A stretch of 26,018 bases of DNA, taken from contig BFEA01000084.1 in the NCBI GenBank assembly GCA_003427395.1, positions 528,708-554,725 of the forward strand, in the 5' to 3' direction. Every line of letters begins with the position of its first letter. The stretch's first letter is position 1. This document shows positions 18,736 to 26,018 of this stretch, one piece after another. The position numbers and the translations under genes are program-made. This DNA comes from Chara braunii (Eukaryota; Streptophyta; Charophyceae; Charales; Characeae). A model generated the notes under the pieces. It saw only the letters and a program-made list of their open reading frames with translations. It was not told the origin of the DNA and did not search any database.

Positions 18736-20353
18736 TTAAAAAGAAAGAGAAAATTTTGAAGGGAAAATAGAGACATCAAGTGTGCTACTGTGACGCCCAA
18801 CCTCACGCCCAACGCGACTTCTTGATCGGAGCGGGTAGTGGGTTTGGAAGTAGGGAGAAAGGGGGTCTGCCAAGGATTTTAGGAAAAAGGGGCGGAGTCC
18901 CAGGTCGGAATTGGAATCTTAGGTACCAATGTTCTAAGGACTAGGATGCAAGTTGTCCGGGCAGAAAAAAGAGCGTTCTGAGTTTTTGGTTTATGCAATT
19001 GCGGTCGTCGGATTTCAATGATACAGTCTCATACTTGCGATTGACCTTCCTATTCATGTGGACTTGGTATTTGCTGGCCCGTCGGAAAAAAAACGAATAT
19101 GCCAGCGCGTGTATGTACTACGGGCCACATTGTCGGTGAGTTGTAGCGCATGCACGAGTTGGCATGAATTCCTCTCCTTAGATATTAAACAAAACGAGCA
19201 ACATTCCTTCCCTTCTATTTTTAGTAATCCGATCTCAGACAAGAGTCCATGTTCTCCAATTATAATCTGGAAGCGGGCGGATAAAGGTATAATTGATCAA
19301 AATTAAGGAAAAAGCGGTCGAAATTACAATCACCATATCCAATATCATTTCAACAGGAAAAAAACATGAAAAGTGTTTCGACGGAAGGGCAGGATTTTCA
19401 CAACCATATGTCCATTTGTCATTACTAAAATGGGAACGACGAAAACTTGCGGTTCCGAATGCAAAAATTCTGAGAGGGACAGAAGAAGAAGTATCATACA
19501 CCCCAGCAAGCCCACGCTCTCCCTCTCATCAACCCCCTTCTCATTCCAGTGTAGGTTGTTCGTCGTCTCGCACCTACCAACAAATCACAGTTGTCATCAC
19601 GCTTAGCGCAAGTACGCATGCCAGATTCGTCCGTGTTCCACAGTCTGTGGCGGCCACGCTGCAATCCCGCACACTCACCGACAGCCCGTTAGATTGCCCA
19701 ACTCTGAACTCACCTCTGCGTTGGTTCCTACCCATTAATCGATCCTCTCAACCACGTTGGTCTTCCAAATTTAATTAGAGAGAGATTTCATCGCGCTTGC
19801 AAACTTGTAACTATTAGCATCAACGCGAAATAGTCGGGATTATGCTGAGGCAGGGGAAAAGAAAAGAGAAGGAAGTATCTGTGGGCGACATGTCTTGGCG
19901 GTGGCGTGGGGGACGTAGCCACTCTCCACGCATCGATCCAGTCATGCACCGTTGTGGTCAATGAGATGGAGGGAAAGAGGCTGCACATTTCGTTGCGACG
20001 AGAAAACAAGGGGACGATTACAGTTACACCCACACGCATAGAGGGAGTTGAGATTAGAATTAAGGCGCGACGGGAGCAAAGTGCGGGACGTAGCATAGCA
20101 GAGCGAGCACGAGTAAGGAGCACCGTGCAGTTACCACAAAAAATACGACGACCCCAAAATCCTAATCTAATTAAAGTCTTAATTCCTATTGCTCTCGTAT
20201 TTTCCCCAACATTTCAAAATTCAAAAAGAGTTTTCAGCGCGATGACCGCGTCGAAGTTCCCTTCCCCATTCCCAACAGAAAAAGAAAGAGGCCACATCAA
20301 CCGTTATTTCGACGCTCGCTAAGGCGCATCCTAACTACCAACCGCCATGGGAC
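18736..20353. other. No recognisable gene
   Basis: Mixed composition. The longest plausible frame (19906-20322, 138 aa, plus) has no recognisable motif and no supporting context. I see no repeats beyond short ones. Confidence 0.5.
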
Positions 20354-20356
20354 CAA
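20354..20356. repeat. Target-site duplication, left (CAA)
   Basis: CAA directly before the GGGCC terminus, repeated as CAA directly after the GGCCC terminus at 22118-22120. Confidence 0.6.
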
Positions 20357-20382
20357 GGGCCTCGTTAGACCCTCCTTGGAAA
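20357..20382 (+). repeat. Left terminal inverted repeat
   Basis: First 26 bp of the element, one mismatch (C/T at position 7) from the right end. Beyond it the left subterminal region carries two TTCAAGG-containing direct repeats (about 20508 and 20538). Confidence 0.75.
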
Positions 20383-21059
20383 TCCGATTTTTAGGAAATC
20401 ATCATCGTTACACCGCGTCCTAATTCACCAAATTCCTTGAATGAATGTGAAAACGCTCTCGAGAGATTTTGTTGGATTCCTCAGAATCCCCAGCCAAAAC
20501 GTCCTTGGATTCAAGGGGTCCTCGCGAAGTCTCTTGGGTTCAAGGAGTCGTGATTGACGGAGTGTTCTGGAGCGAGTGCCGACAGAAAAATTTGTAGTCG
20601 ATGTGGGTGCACAGGTCGTTCGTGGTCCATTGGGCGGACATCGCTGGCCTCCAGTACCCGACAGGGCCCCAACGACCTTCCACCGTTACCGTCAGCGTGG
20701 AAATGCGTGGGGGTGGTTCTTCAGCTGCAAGGCGCTTCACGGAGCAGGGTTTTTCATGCGCGTGTCGCCGGCCGTGGTGTCCAACGGTCAAATTCTTTTA
20801 TTTTTCTGCAAGATTTGTTGAAGCACTATCGATCAATTGCAGTCATCTGCCTAGCGTGTTTTGTCAGCCATTATCGCGCGCATTGATGCAAGCTTTGTTT
20901 GGTACACGCCTAGCATGCTGCGATTCATGGCAGACGTCCTCTAGCGGTTCCCGCTCCTGCTGCTGGCCACTCTTCTTCTGCTTCTTGTCGTGTTGTTCCA
21001 CGTGTGCGTCATTGTGTGGGGTCCTGGCAGCAGACAGAAACACTGAACACAGTGAACGG

Positions 21060-21582
21060 TGAGGAAGACGACGATGGACAGGTGGGAAACCTCAAGCAGA
21101 CAGCCGACGCTCGCCATTGACTACTCCACTCCGCAACTTCTACTGCCCTCTACCATGTCATCAACCTATCGAAGATCCTTCCATATCCCTCCCGTCCTTC
21201 TCCTCATCGACCGTCTCGGCGTAGCCCGCGGGATCACACTCGATGCCGTGGCGCAGCAGAATTGCACAATGGATTCCGATAACGACACACAATCGGGTGC
21301 ATCCATCACTTGTTGCATCAGCTGCCTCTGCCTGCGAACGAACAATCTCATCCTCAGGCGAGTTGTCGTTCTCTCAATGCGATAACGCATGGCAACGACT
21401 GACACAGTTGCGACCACCACGTTTCTCTCCAATGTTGTTAATGCCTTCGGACCACCCGGGAGCTCTCGTTCCATCGTCAGGACTTGCAATGCGCAAACAC
21501 CCACCACTCGTTCGCCCGCCGGCGCCCTTGCTGCACCTTCTGCACGCCGATGGGGACTGCGCTTGCACTCTCCACGTTTCAC
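21060..21582 (-). pseudogene. Possible decayed transposase N-terminus
   Basis: Minus-strand frame 21582-21166 (138 aa) is Arg-rich and ends in a MRRRTGGIWKDLR segment; past the stop the same frame goes on with VDD. Arg-rich stretches followed by a TGG-W-DL-like segment are reminiscent of the start of HARBI1-like transposases. The DDE catalytic residues are not seen, and a stop interrupts the frame, so at best this is a remnant. I base this on resemblance by eye only. Confidence 0.2.
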
Positions 21583-22091
21583 GGAAGCATTACGTTCGTG
21601 CTAAGCTGTGACGGCCCGAAGAGCATGTGGAACACGAAGGCAATGTCACAGTAGAGAACCGTTACGCATACATGCTACACCGCCCAACATTCCAATGCCC
21701 TCCTTTTAAGCCATGGTCGCCAACGACTCGCCATCACTCCTCCACACAAACATTTCGCCCCAATCTCCAGTCCAGCCGCGAGGACGCCTCACGCACGGAT
21801 GTGTCACAACGGAGGGTTCGAAATTTGAAATTGGAAAGGGAATGTTGGCGCCCTTTTTCTTCGTCAGCCTGGTAGGCCTCCCCGCCTTCGCCACTGGACC
21901 ACGCCCGAGGACGCAGGGACATCCAAGCACAATGATGGACATCCACCCCCGCGGCCTCGTATATGGGTATGAAATTGGCTGCTGGAGACCTCCAAGGGTT
22001 TTCCTTGGGACCCATTGAATTAGGACGCGGTGTACAAACGACGCCGAAAACCAGAAAATTTTCCAAGGACTTCATCCTAATTCCTGAGGAT

Positions 22092-22117
22092 TTTCCAAGG
22101 AGGGTCTAACAAGGCCC
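22092..22117 (-). repeat. Right terminal inverted repeat
   Basis: Complement of 20357-20382 with one mismatch. The inner 19-bp inverted pair lies 83 bp from this end but 52 bp from the left end, so the right arm carries about 30 extra bases. Confidence 0.75.
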
Positions 22118-22120
22118 CAA

Positions 22121-22523
22121 TTTTTCACAAAACAAGGAAAAAGAGGAAAAGAATGGTGGTACTTGTGTAATTGGATCATGCCCCTCCCCCCAGCCCCCAA
22201 AAAGCAATCGCACAGAAAGTCTCGCAAAACAGAAAGTAATTGGTCACACTACAGGCACAAACGTGGAAAGTCACATTCTTAGGGCCAAATAGGTAGGTTT
22301 CACTTTCATCCGAAAAACATAGATGGATAAATCAAGACAGAAGGGGGAAAAAGATGTCTGGCCTGTTGGATGATAATTATTCTCCCAATGATTCTGAAAC
22401 CACCACTGCCCCCTGCCTGATGAAACTTGGAGTGGGTTGACAGTGGTGGTTTATAAAGTTGCCATATGCTTTGTTATTTACTTGCCGTATGATTGTTAAA
22501 AAGAAGGTGAAAAAAAGGGCGAC
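22121..22523. other. No recognisable gene
   Basis: A/G-rich spacer between the Harbinger-like element and the first SINE-like copy. Nothing identified. Confidence 0.5.
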
Positions 22524-22651
22524 AGCCTTGAGATATCTTCATTGATCGGACCGGCCCTTGGTAATTCAGAATGATTTATTCCATTCATCAAGGTCAAAAG
22601 CAGGATTTGAACATGGGTCTGTAGTTCATGGGTGTACCAACTGAGCTGGGC
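22524..22651 (-). mobile_element. tRNA-derived SINE-like copy 1
   Basis: On the minus strand the head reads GCCCAGCTCAGTTGGTAC (A-box-like, from 22651) and ATGTTCAAATCCTGC (B-box-like, 22615-22601), spaced as in a tRNA. The body ends with ATGAAGATATCTCAAGGC (to 22524). The body matches copy 2 at 23132-23299. The tRNA part lacks a full cloverleaf, so it is not a functional tRNA gene. The internal A and B boxes would have served as a pol III promoter. Confidence 0.7.
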
Positions 22652-22957
22652 TTGTTGGTTCTATGATTCTTTTAACTTTTAACTCAGCATGACTTGTGCT
22701 GTGTTCGGATGCACTCCTTCAAGTGGTACCCTACTGGTCTTTATCTTGTATTTTCTGTCCTTTTCCAAGGCACTACCTGATGGTTCTAGCTCCTTTTGGA
22801 CTGCTGGGAGTCAGTAGTGGTCGCAAATGAGAACAGGCAGAAAACAATACACTTGGCACCCATTAGACAACCCTCATCATTCAGGTCAGGACTACATATT
22901 CTTTTCGGGTATAGGCATGGAAGTCCAACCCATAATGGCTCCTACCGCGTAGTTTCC

Positions 22958-22959
<2 letters not shown>

Positions 22960-22986
<27 letters not shown>
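22960..22986. repeat. T27 homopolymer
   Basis: Twenty-seven T, possibly the poly(A) of a minus-strand retro-insertion. No related body could be identified in 22987-23130. Confidence 0.8.
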
Positions 22987-22990
<4 letters not shown>

Positions 22991-23131
22991 ACCCTTTTTA
23001 ACTTCTCATAGAGGTCCCCAGATCTTCCCATCTTCCCCCTCTGACAAACACTCCTTTCGCCTTTTTGGAATAATGCTCCAATCTTTGTTTTTTGAACTTT
23101 TCGCCCCCTCTAGTACCCTTAAAGTGTGACT

Positions 23132-23299
23132 GCCTTGAGATATCATCATCAGACTGATGGGGCCCAGGTAATTCCGAATGATTTTATGCCGTTCATCTGA
23201 CGGTATCTGGACTTGAACTGGGGTCAGTATTTCAACAGTTGGTACTTGAACTGGGGTCTTCTTTCAACAGTTTGTGGGTGTATCAACTGAGCTACGCCC
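23132..23299 (-). mobile_element. tRNA-derived SINE-like copy 2 with duplicated B-box
   Basis: Minus-strand head GGGCGTAGCTCAGTTGATAC (A-box), then CCCCAGTTCAAGTACC and again CCCCAGTTCAAGTCC: the B-box segment is present twice with about 36 bp between, suggesting an internal tandem duplication. The body then matches copy 1 (TTCGGAATTACC, then GATATCTCAAGGC). About 40 bp longer than copy 1, which the duplication explains. Confidence 0.7.
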
Positions 23300-23350
23300 T
23301 TTGCTCCCGTATATTCCTGGGGAGCAGCACATGCTGGGAGCTGGACCCCT
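23300..23350 (-). mobile_element. Degenerate LINE-tail-like segment
   Basis: On the minus strand GGGTCCAGCTCCCAGCATGTG then CTGCTCCCC and GGAATATACGGGAG resemble the LINE 3' UTR after its hairpin (CCAGCAGGTG, GCTCCC, CAATAGATGGAG). It directly abuts the SINE-like head at 23299. Confidence 0.35.
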
Positions 23351-23927
23351 CATGAAAATGTACAGAACAATTTGAGATACCGGGGTCATTACCCCTTTTC
23401 CGCTGGAAAAAACAGGGCTATTTGTGGAAAACGACTCAACTATCGACCTTGGATCTGCAGAGTTTTCGAGAATATTCAAGAAAATAGAAACCTTCTACCG
23501 AGGTGGCCCCACCAATGGACCGCGCCGCTGCTGAACTGTTGAGTTTAAATTTGTTAAGGGTTCAAATGGAATAGAGGCCTCCTGCCAAGGTTACACCAGC
23601 ATCTAACCCCCACGCCCCCTTCTGGCAAGACTTAGTGCTAAGGAGCCACCATCTCTTCAGCTGCTTGCCCTTCCACAATCCTGAGAGGTCACCGTTAGAC
23701 CCCCAAAATGTCGTGTAGCCAGCTGGCGCTTCCCCACCTTCTTCATCCGAATACAATGCTCAGTCATTATTGCTTTTTTTTTTGTTTCCCCCCCCCCCAT
23801 TATTGCTGTATTTCGAAGGAAGATACACCAAATACAGCTATAATGACTGTGCGTTGTATCTGTGTGAAGAAGGTAGATCTCTCTACCAGGGCCCAAAGGT
23901 CTCACTCCAGTACTTTCAGAATCTGCA
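23351..23927. other. No recognisable gene
   Basis: Contains short T and C homopolymers (about 23775-23800). No coding or repeat feature that I can support. Confidence 0.5.
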
Positions 23928-24035
23928 ACTTTCAAAATGTGCAAAACGAGAGTGAATCTTCCGCTAGAACATGGAAGATACACTGCGGCCATTATTTTTG
24001 TTTTTTGTGCATGTCCAGAGTAGTGGAGCAAAGCC
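23928..24035. repeat. Diverged copy of the 102-bp inverted-repeat element
   Basis: Aligns end to end with 24473-24574: CTTTCAAAATGTGCAAAA at the left, ATTTTTGTTTTTTGTGCAT near the right and AGAGTAGTGGAGC for the right terminus. The CCACAC/GTGTGG ends are eroded. Confidence 0.5.
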
Positions 24036-24067
24036 CCAAGTCCCACTCGCAGCCTGTTAGGGCATGG

Positions 24068-24434
24068 CCACACCTAGTATGTCGAAAAGACAAAGTTTCG
24101 ACAACTGTCAGAACTTTTTCGACATAGGGTTTTTCGATAAGAACCCCGCCTTCGCCACACAGCACATGTAGAAGACACGCGGAATTGACGCGGATGAACG
24201 CTGACATCGCCAAGACACGCCGAATCTACCCTGACACATGTAGAAAATGACACACCTTTCGCTACTCCAAAACGCTGGTGTTGAATCTTGGCCCTCAGCA
24301 GGCAGGCGGTTTCACATGGAATGTCGAAACCCTTTTCCTGACAAATGTCGAAGTGGTTTCAACATTTTTTCTTCGACAGTCAGTGTGGCGAAAAAAAAAA
24401 GAAGTCGAAACCACTTGTTCCGACATTGGTGTGG
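24068..24434. repeat. 367-bp inverted-repeat element with nested pair
   Basis: Left end CCACACCTAGTATGTCGAAA, right end (reverse complement) CCACACCAATGTCGGAAC. Near the right end a further inverted pair lies at 24345-24360 and 24404-24426 (ATGTCGAAGTGGTTTC, with a 4-nt bulge). A second possible pair sits inside: CGCCACACAG at 24154 and its inverse GTGTGGCG at 24383-24390. Confidence 0.45.
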
Positions 24435-24472
24435 CGAGGCCCGTACGTAGTTTTCTACGACTGTGGGCATAG

Positions 24473-24574
24473 CCACACCACTCTTGAAATGTGCAAAATG
24501 AGAACTGCCCGCAAGAATGTGGCCAGATGCACCCACCATATTTTCGTCTTTTTCACGTTTAGAGAGTGGTGTGG
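24473..24574. repeat. 102-bp MITE-like element
   Basis: Perfect 12-bp terminal inverted repeat CCACACCACTCT (24473-24484 and 24563-24574), extended imperfectly by AAATGTG/CACGTTT. The flanking bases give no clear target-site duplication. An eroded relative lies at 23928-24035. Confidence 0.7.
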
Positions 24575-24986
24575 CGAGGCTCTGTGTGACACATTTTGAA
24601 GCGGGAAACTTATGCATGCACTATGATTTATATATGTACTGAAGGATTGCAGGGCTGGGTATTACTGAATGAGCGCATTGCACGCCGAAATCCAGCGTCA
24701 GGGCTGTCAGTCTGCATGGCCATGGACAAGGGGAGGGCCTATATGTGTCTGACCACATGGTGTGTCTATGGGGCTCGCCACACAGCCTTTCGAAACACGA
24801 AAAATGGACACTCCATCTTCGCCACACAGCCTTTTGAACCAATTCGCACTTTTCACGTTTCAAAAGGTGTCAGTCCAAATGAATTCGAAAGGCATTTCGA
24901 AGTGGCACATCCCTCCCGCCTGTCGCGGCCCGAATCTCGGAAGCCTCAATCGGGTCTTGTGAAAATGGGCCCTCACGATGACCATC

Positions 24987-25008
24987 TGTCAGGGTCGTTA
25001 CCCTGACA
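24987..25008. repeat. Perfect 9-bp hairpin
   Basis: TGTCAGGGT-CGTT-ACCCTGACA: a tetraloop hairpin inside the 508-bp inverted-repeat element. It is not followed by a T run, so I do not call it a terminator. Confidence 0.7.
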
Positions 25009-25124
25009 ACCGCCATTTTTGTAGGGGTGTGCTCAAAAGTTTCTTTCGAAGTAGGTGGTGAGATTGGCGCGGAGGACGGACATCCTGCTTGGGCTGTTGT
25101 CAATTGCAAAACAAACCCCCATCG

Positions 25125-25199
25125 CCACACAGGACTTTCGAAACAAGGGCAGTACGATGACGGAATTCGAAAGGACGAATGTTTCGAAAGTCTGTGTGG
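25125..25199. repeat. 75-bp foldback element
   Basis: Ends CCACACAGGACTTTCGAAAC and (reverse complement) CCACACAGACTTTCGAAAC: 19 bp match with a single inserted G in the left arm. Nearly the whole element can fold into one hairpin. Confidence 0.75.
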
Positions 25200-25581
25200 T
25201 GAAAGGGGATTTTCTTTCGAATGGCGGGCTTTCTATTTTCATCTGCCAACTTTCAAAAAATGCCTTGGTTCGAAAGGCTGTGTGGAGAGCCCCTATATTC
25301 CTGTCATGTATGAATGTTCGTGGGTGAGGTGGTGGGCAGGTAAGGAGCTTGAGCCCTCTCGCGTAGGATTTTTTGGCGAAAATGGATTTTGCAAAAAGGG
25401 AAAAACAGAAATAAGTGCGGACCCAGAAGGTCTCAAACTCGAATGGGCAAAAACCGCATGCCAGGCGATGCAAACAGCCTCAGAACCTGAATGGGCACGT
25501 TCAGGCAAAATACATCCCTTGGCCCTCTTTTTTTTTCTCCCTGTCCCGTCCGACACCACGGCCCACCGCTGTAGTTATTAC

Positions 25582-26018
25582 GCCTGTGTGTGATGACCCG
25601 TCCAAACATGGACTGAAACACACAGCTGATTTCTGAGTTTTGCCCATAGACTGAATGCCCTGCTGAGTTTCCCGCTTGCTACTAAGTCTGTGTGTGCACG
25701 CTTGCTGGACTGCATGTCTGCCTGAGTGCTGGTTGGCTTGAGTGTGTGGGTGGCCGTGGCTGTCTGAGTGCTGGTTGGCTTGAGTGTGTGTGTGGCCCGC
25801 AAGGGCACTTGCTCGTTGATTGGGCCCTCAGGGCCGGTACTTACCTGTGGCCGTGACATTGAGGGATTGCAGCAGGAAAAACACTCAAGTAGCGGGTAGG
25901 CCGTTACCGCACCCTGAAGGGGCAGATGTGCGGGTACTGGAGGCCGAGCAGAAGAAGACAAAAGTGGCATTTTTAGAGGCCCAGTAGTTGTAGGTTAGGT
26001 CTAGGTGGATACCAGTCC
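25582..26018. other. Unassigned terminal stretch
   Basis: TGTGTGATGACCCGTCC at 25585-25601 resembles the TGT-A-GACCC start of some Ty3-type LTRs, but no partner LTR, primer-binding site or coding domain is in the window. A 130-aa minus-strand frame (25970-25578) consists largely of the translated tandem repeat and is not credible. Confidence 0.2.
25718..25797. repeat. 44-bp tandem repeat, two copies
   Basis: CTGAGTGCTGGTTGGCTTG followed by AGTGTGTG-GTGGCC occurs twice in a row within a TG-rich segment. Confidence 0.75.

Larger units (their letters stand above)
20357..22117. mobile_element. 1.76-kb DNA transposon-like element, Harbinger-like ends
   Basis: Terminal inverted repeats begin GGGCCTCGTTAGACCCTCC (left) and, reverse-complemented, GGGCCTTGTTAGACCCTCC (right); 25 of the first 26 bases match. 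A perfect 19-bp inverted pair, TACACCGCGTCCTAATTCA, lies further in at 20409-20427 and 22016-22034. Flanking bases are CAA on both sides (20354-20356 and 22118-22120), giving a 3-bp duplication. A GGGCCTTGTT terminus plus a 3-bp duplication is like the plant PIF/Harbinger (Tourist) group, though the usual duplication is TWA. The interior has no intact transposase, so it is either non-autonomous or decayed. Confidence 0.7.
24778..25285. repeat. 508-bp inverted-repeat element
   Basis: Left end CCACACAGCCTTTCGAAAC at 24778, right end (reverse complement of 25268-25285) CCACACAGCCTTTCGAACC. A second left-type end, CCACACAGCCTTTTGAACC, lies at 24822 and matches the right end equally well, so the left boundary is ambiguous. 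It contains the 75-bp element at 25125-25199. Confidence 0.5.

Noticed and set aside
19906-20322. 138-aa plus-strand frame
   Set aside because: No recognisable motif, no splice or promoter context, and it is comparable to chance frames nearby.
22601-22651. Functional tRNA gene
   Set aside because: A- and B-box-like segments are present, but no complete cloverleaf or acceptor stem can be drawn, and the body continues as a SINE-like repeat.
24596-25593. Frames of 136 and 188 aa on the plus strand
   Set aside because: They run through the inverted-repeat elements and hairpins. The TTCGAA-rich composition explains the openness, and there are no domains.
25578-25970. 130-aa minus-strand frame at the window end
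   Set aside because: The repeated Thr/Lys/Pro segments come from the 44-bp tandem repeat, and nothing else in it is recognisable.
1-26018. CRISPR array or prokaryotic operon structure
   Set aside because: No regularly spaced identical repeats with unique spacers. The tandem repeats are contiguous, and all recognisable proteins are eukaryotic LINE parts.

Overview
The window reads as repeat-dominated eukaryotic nuclear DNA. I found no convincing intact host gene, no rRNA, no functional tRNA gene and no CRISPR array. The evidence for a eukaryote is a decayed LINE-type (non-LTR) retrotransposon, several oligo(A)/oligo(T) tracts, tRNA-derived SINE-like copies, long trinucleotide microsatellites and a DNA element with terminal inverted repeats. 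The LINE has a DUF4283-like gag, a CCHC knuckle, an APE endonuclease, an FADD reverse transcriptase and a C-terminal zf-RVT-like zinc motif. That architecture is typical of plant L1-clade elements, so a large, repeat-rich genome of the green lineage is my best guess. This is inference, and I cannot name a species. Undetermined bases (14348, 14350, 14382, 14387, 18300) lie in low-complexity tracts and show that the assembly is uncertain there.

Layout. Positions 200-645 hold a minus-strand fragment of a LINE ORF2 C-terminus, followed by a T20 tract and a minus-strand retroelement tail with a small hairpin. Positions 893-9953 hold the main object: a plus-strand LINE of about 8 kb (1398-9463) with ORF1 (about 1544-4242) and ORF2 (4265-8845), both broken by stops and frameshifts. 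It lies between two direct repeats of about 500 bp (893-1397 and 9464-9953). Positions 9954-11799 are gene-free: pyrimidine-rich, then GAT microsatellite, then GC-rich. Positions 11811-12516 form a 706-bp palindrome that contains two tandem 186-bp hairpins. It grades into a second minus-strand LINE ORF2 fragment (to about 13260).

From 13260 to 16800 there are retroelement tails and homopolymers (a tail at 13604-13672, A-rich 14334-14392, T55 at 15031-15085) in otherwise featureless DNA. Positions 16800-17345 are GC-rich and end in a consensus splice donor. A pyrimidine tract of about 950 bp (17346-18299) follows, with CTT microsatellites and 63-bp and 33-bp minisatellites. Positions 20357-22117 are a DNA element with 25/26-matching terminal inverted repeats and a 3-bp CAA duplication, PIF/Harbinger-like. 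Positions 22524-23299 carry two minus-strand tRNA-derived SINE-like copies. Positions 23928-25285 are a cluster of nested short inverted repeats that share a CCACAC terminus. The last 430 bp carry a 44-bp tandem repeat and nothing else I can name.

Nothing here acts as a functional pathway. The parts relate as a transposon community. The LINE would supply endonuclease and reverse transcriptase. At least four other places carry a tail resembling the LINE 3' UTR, including a hairpin with a compensatory base change, which suggests they were copied by related machinery. The items most worth following up are the nested CCACAC elements, the palindrome at 11811-12516, the direct repeats around the LINE, and the shared 3' hairpin.
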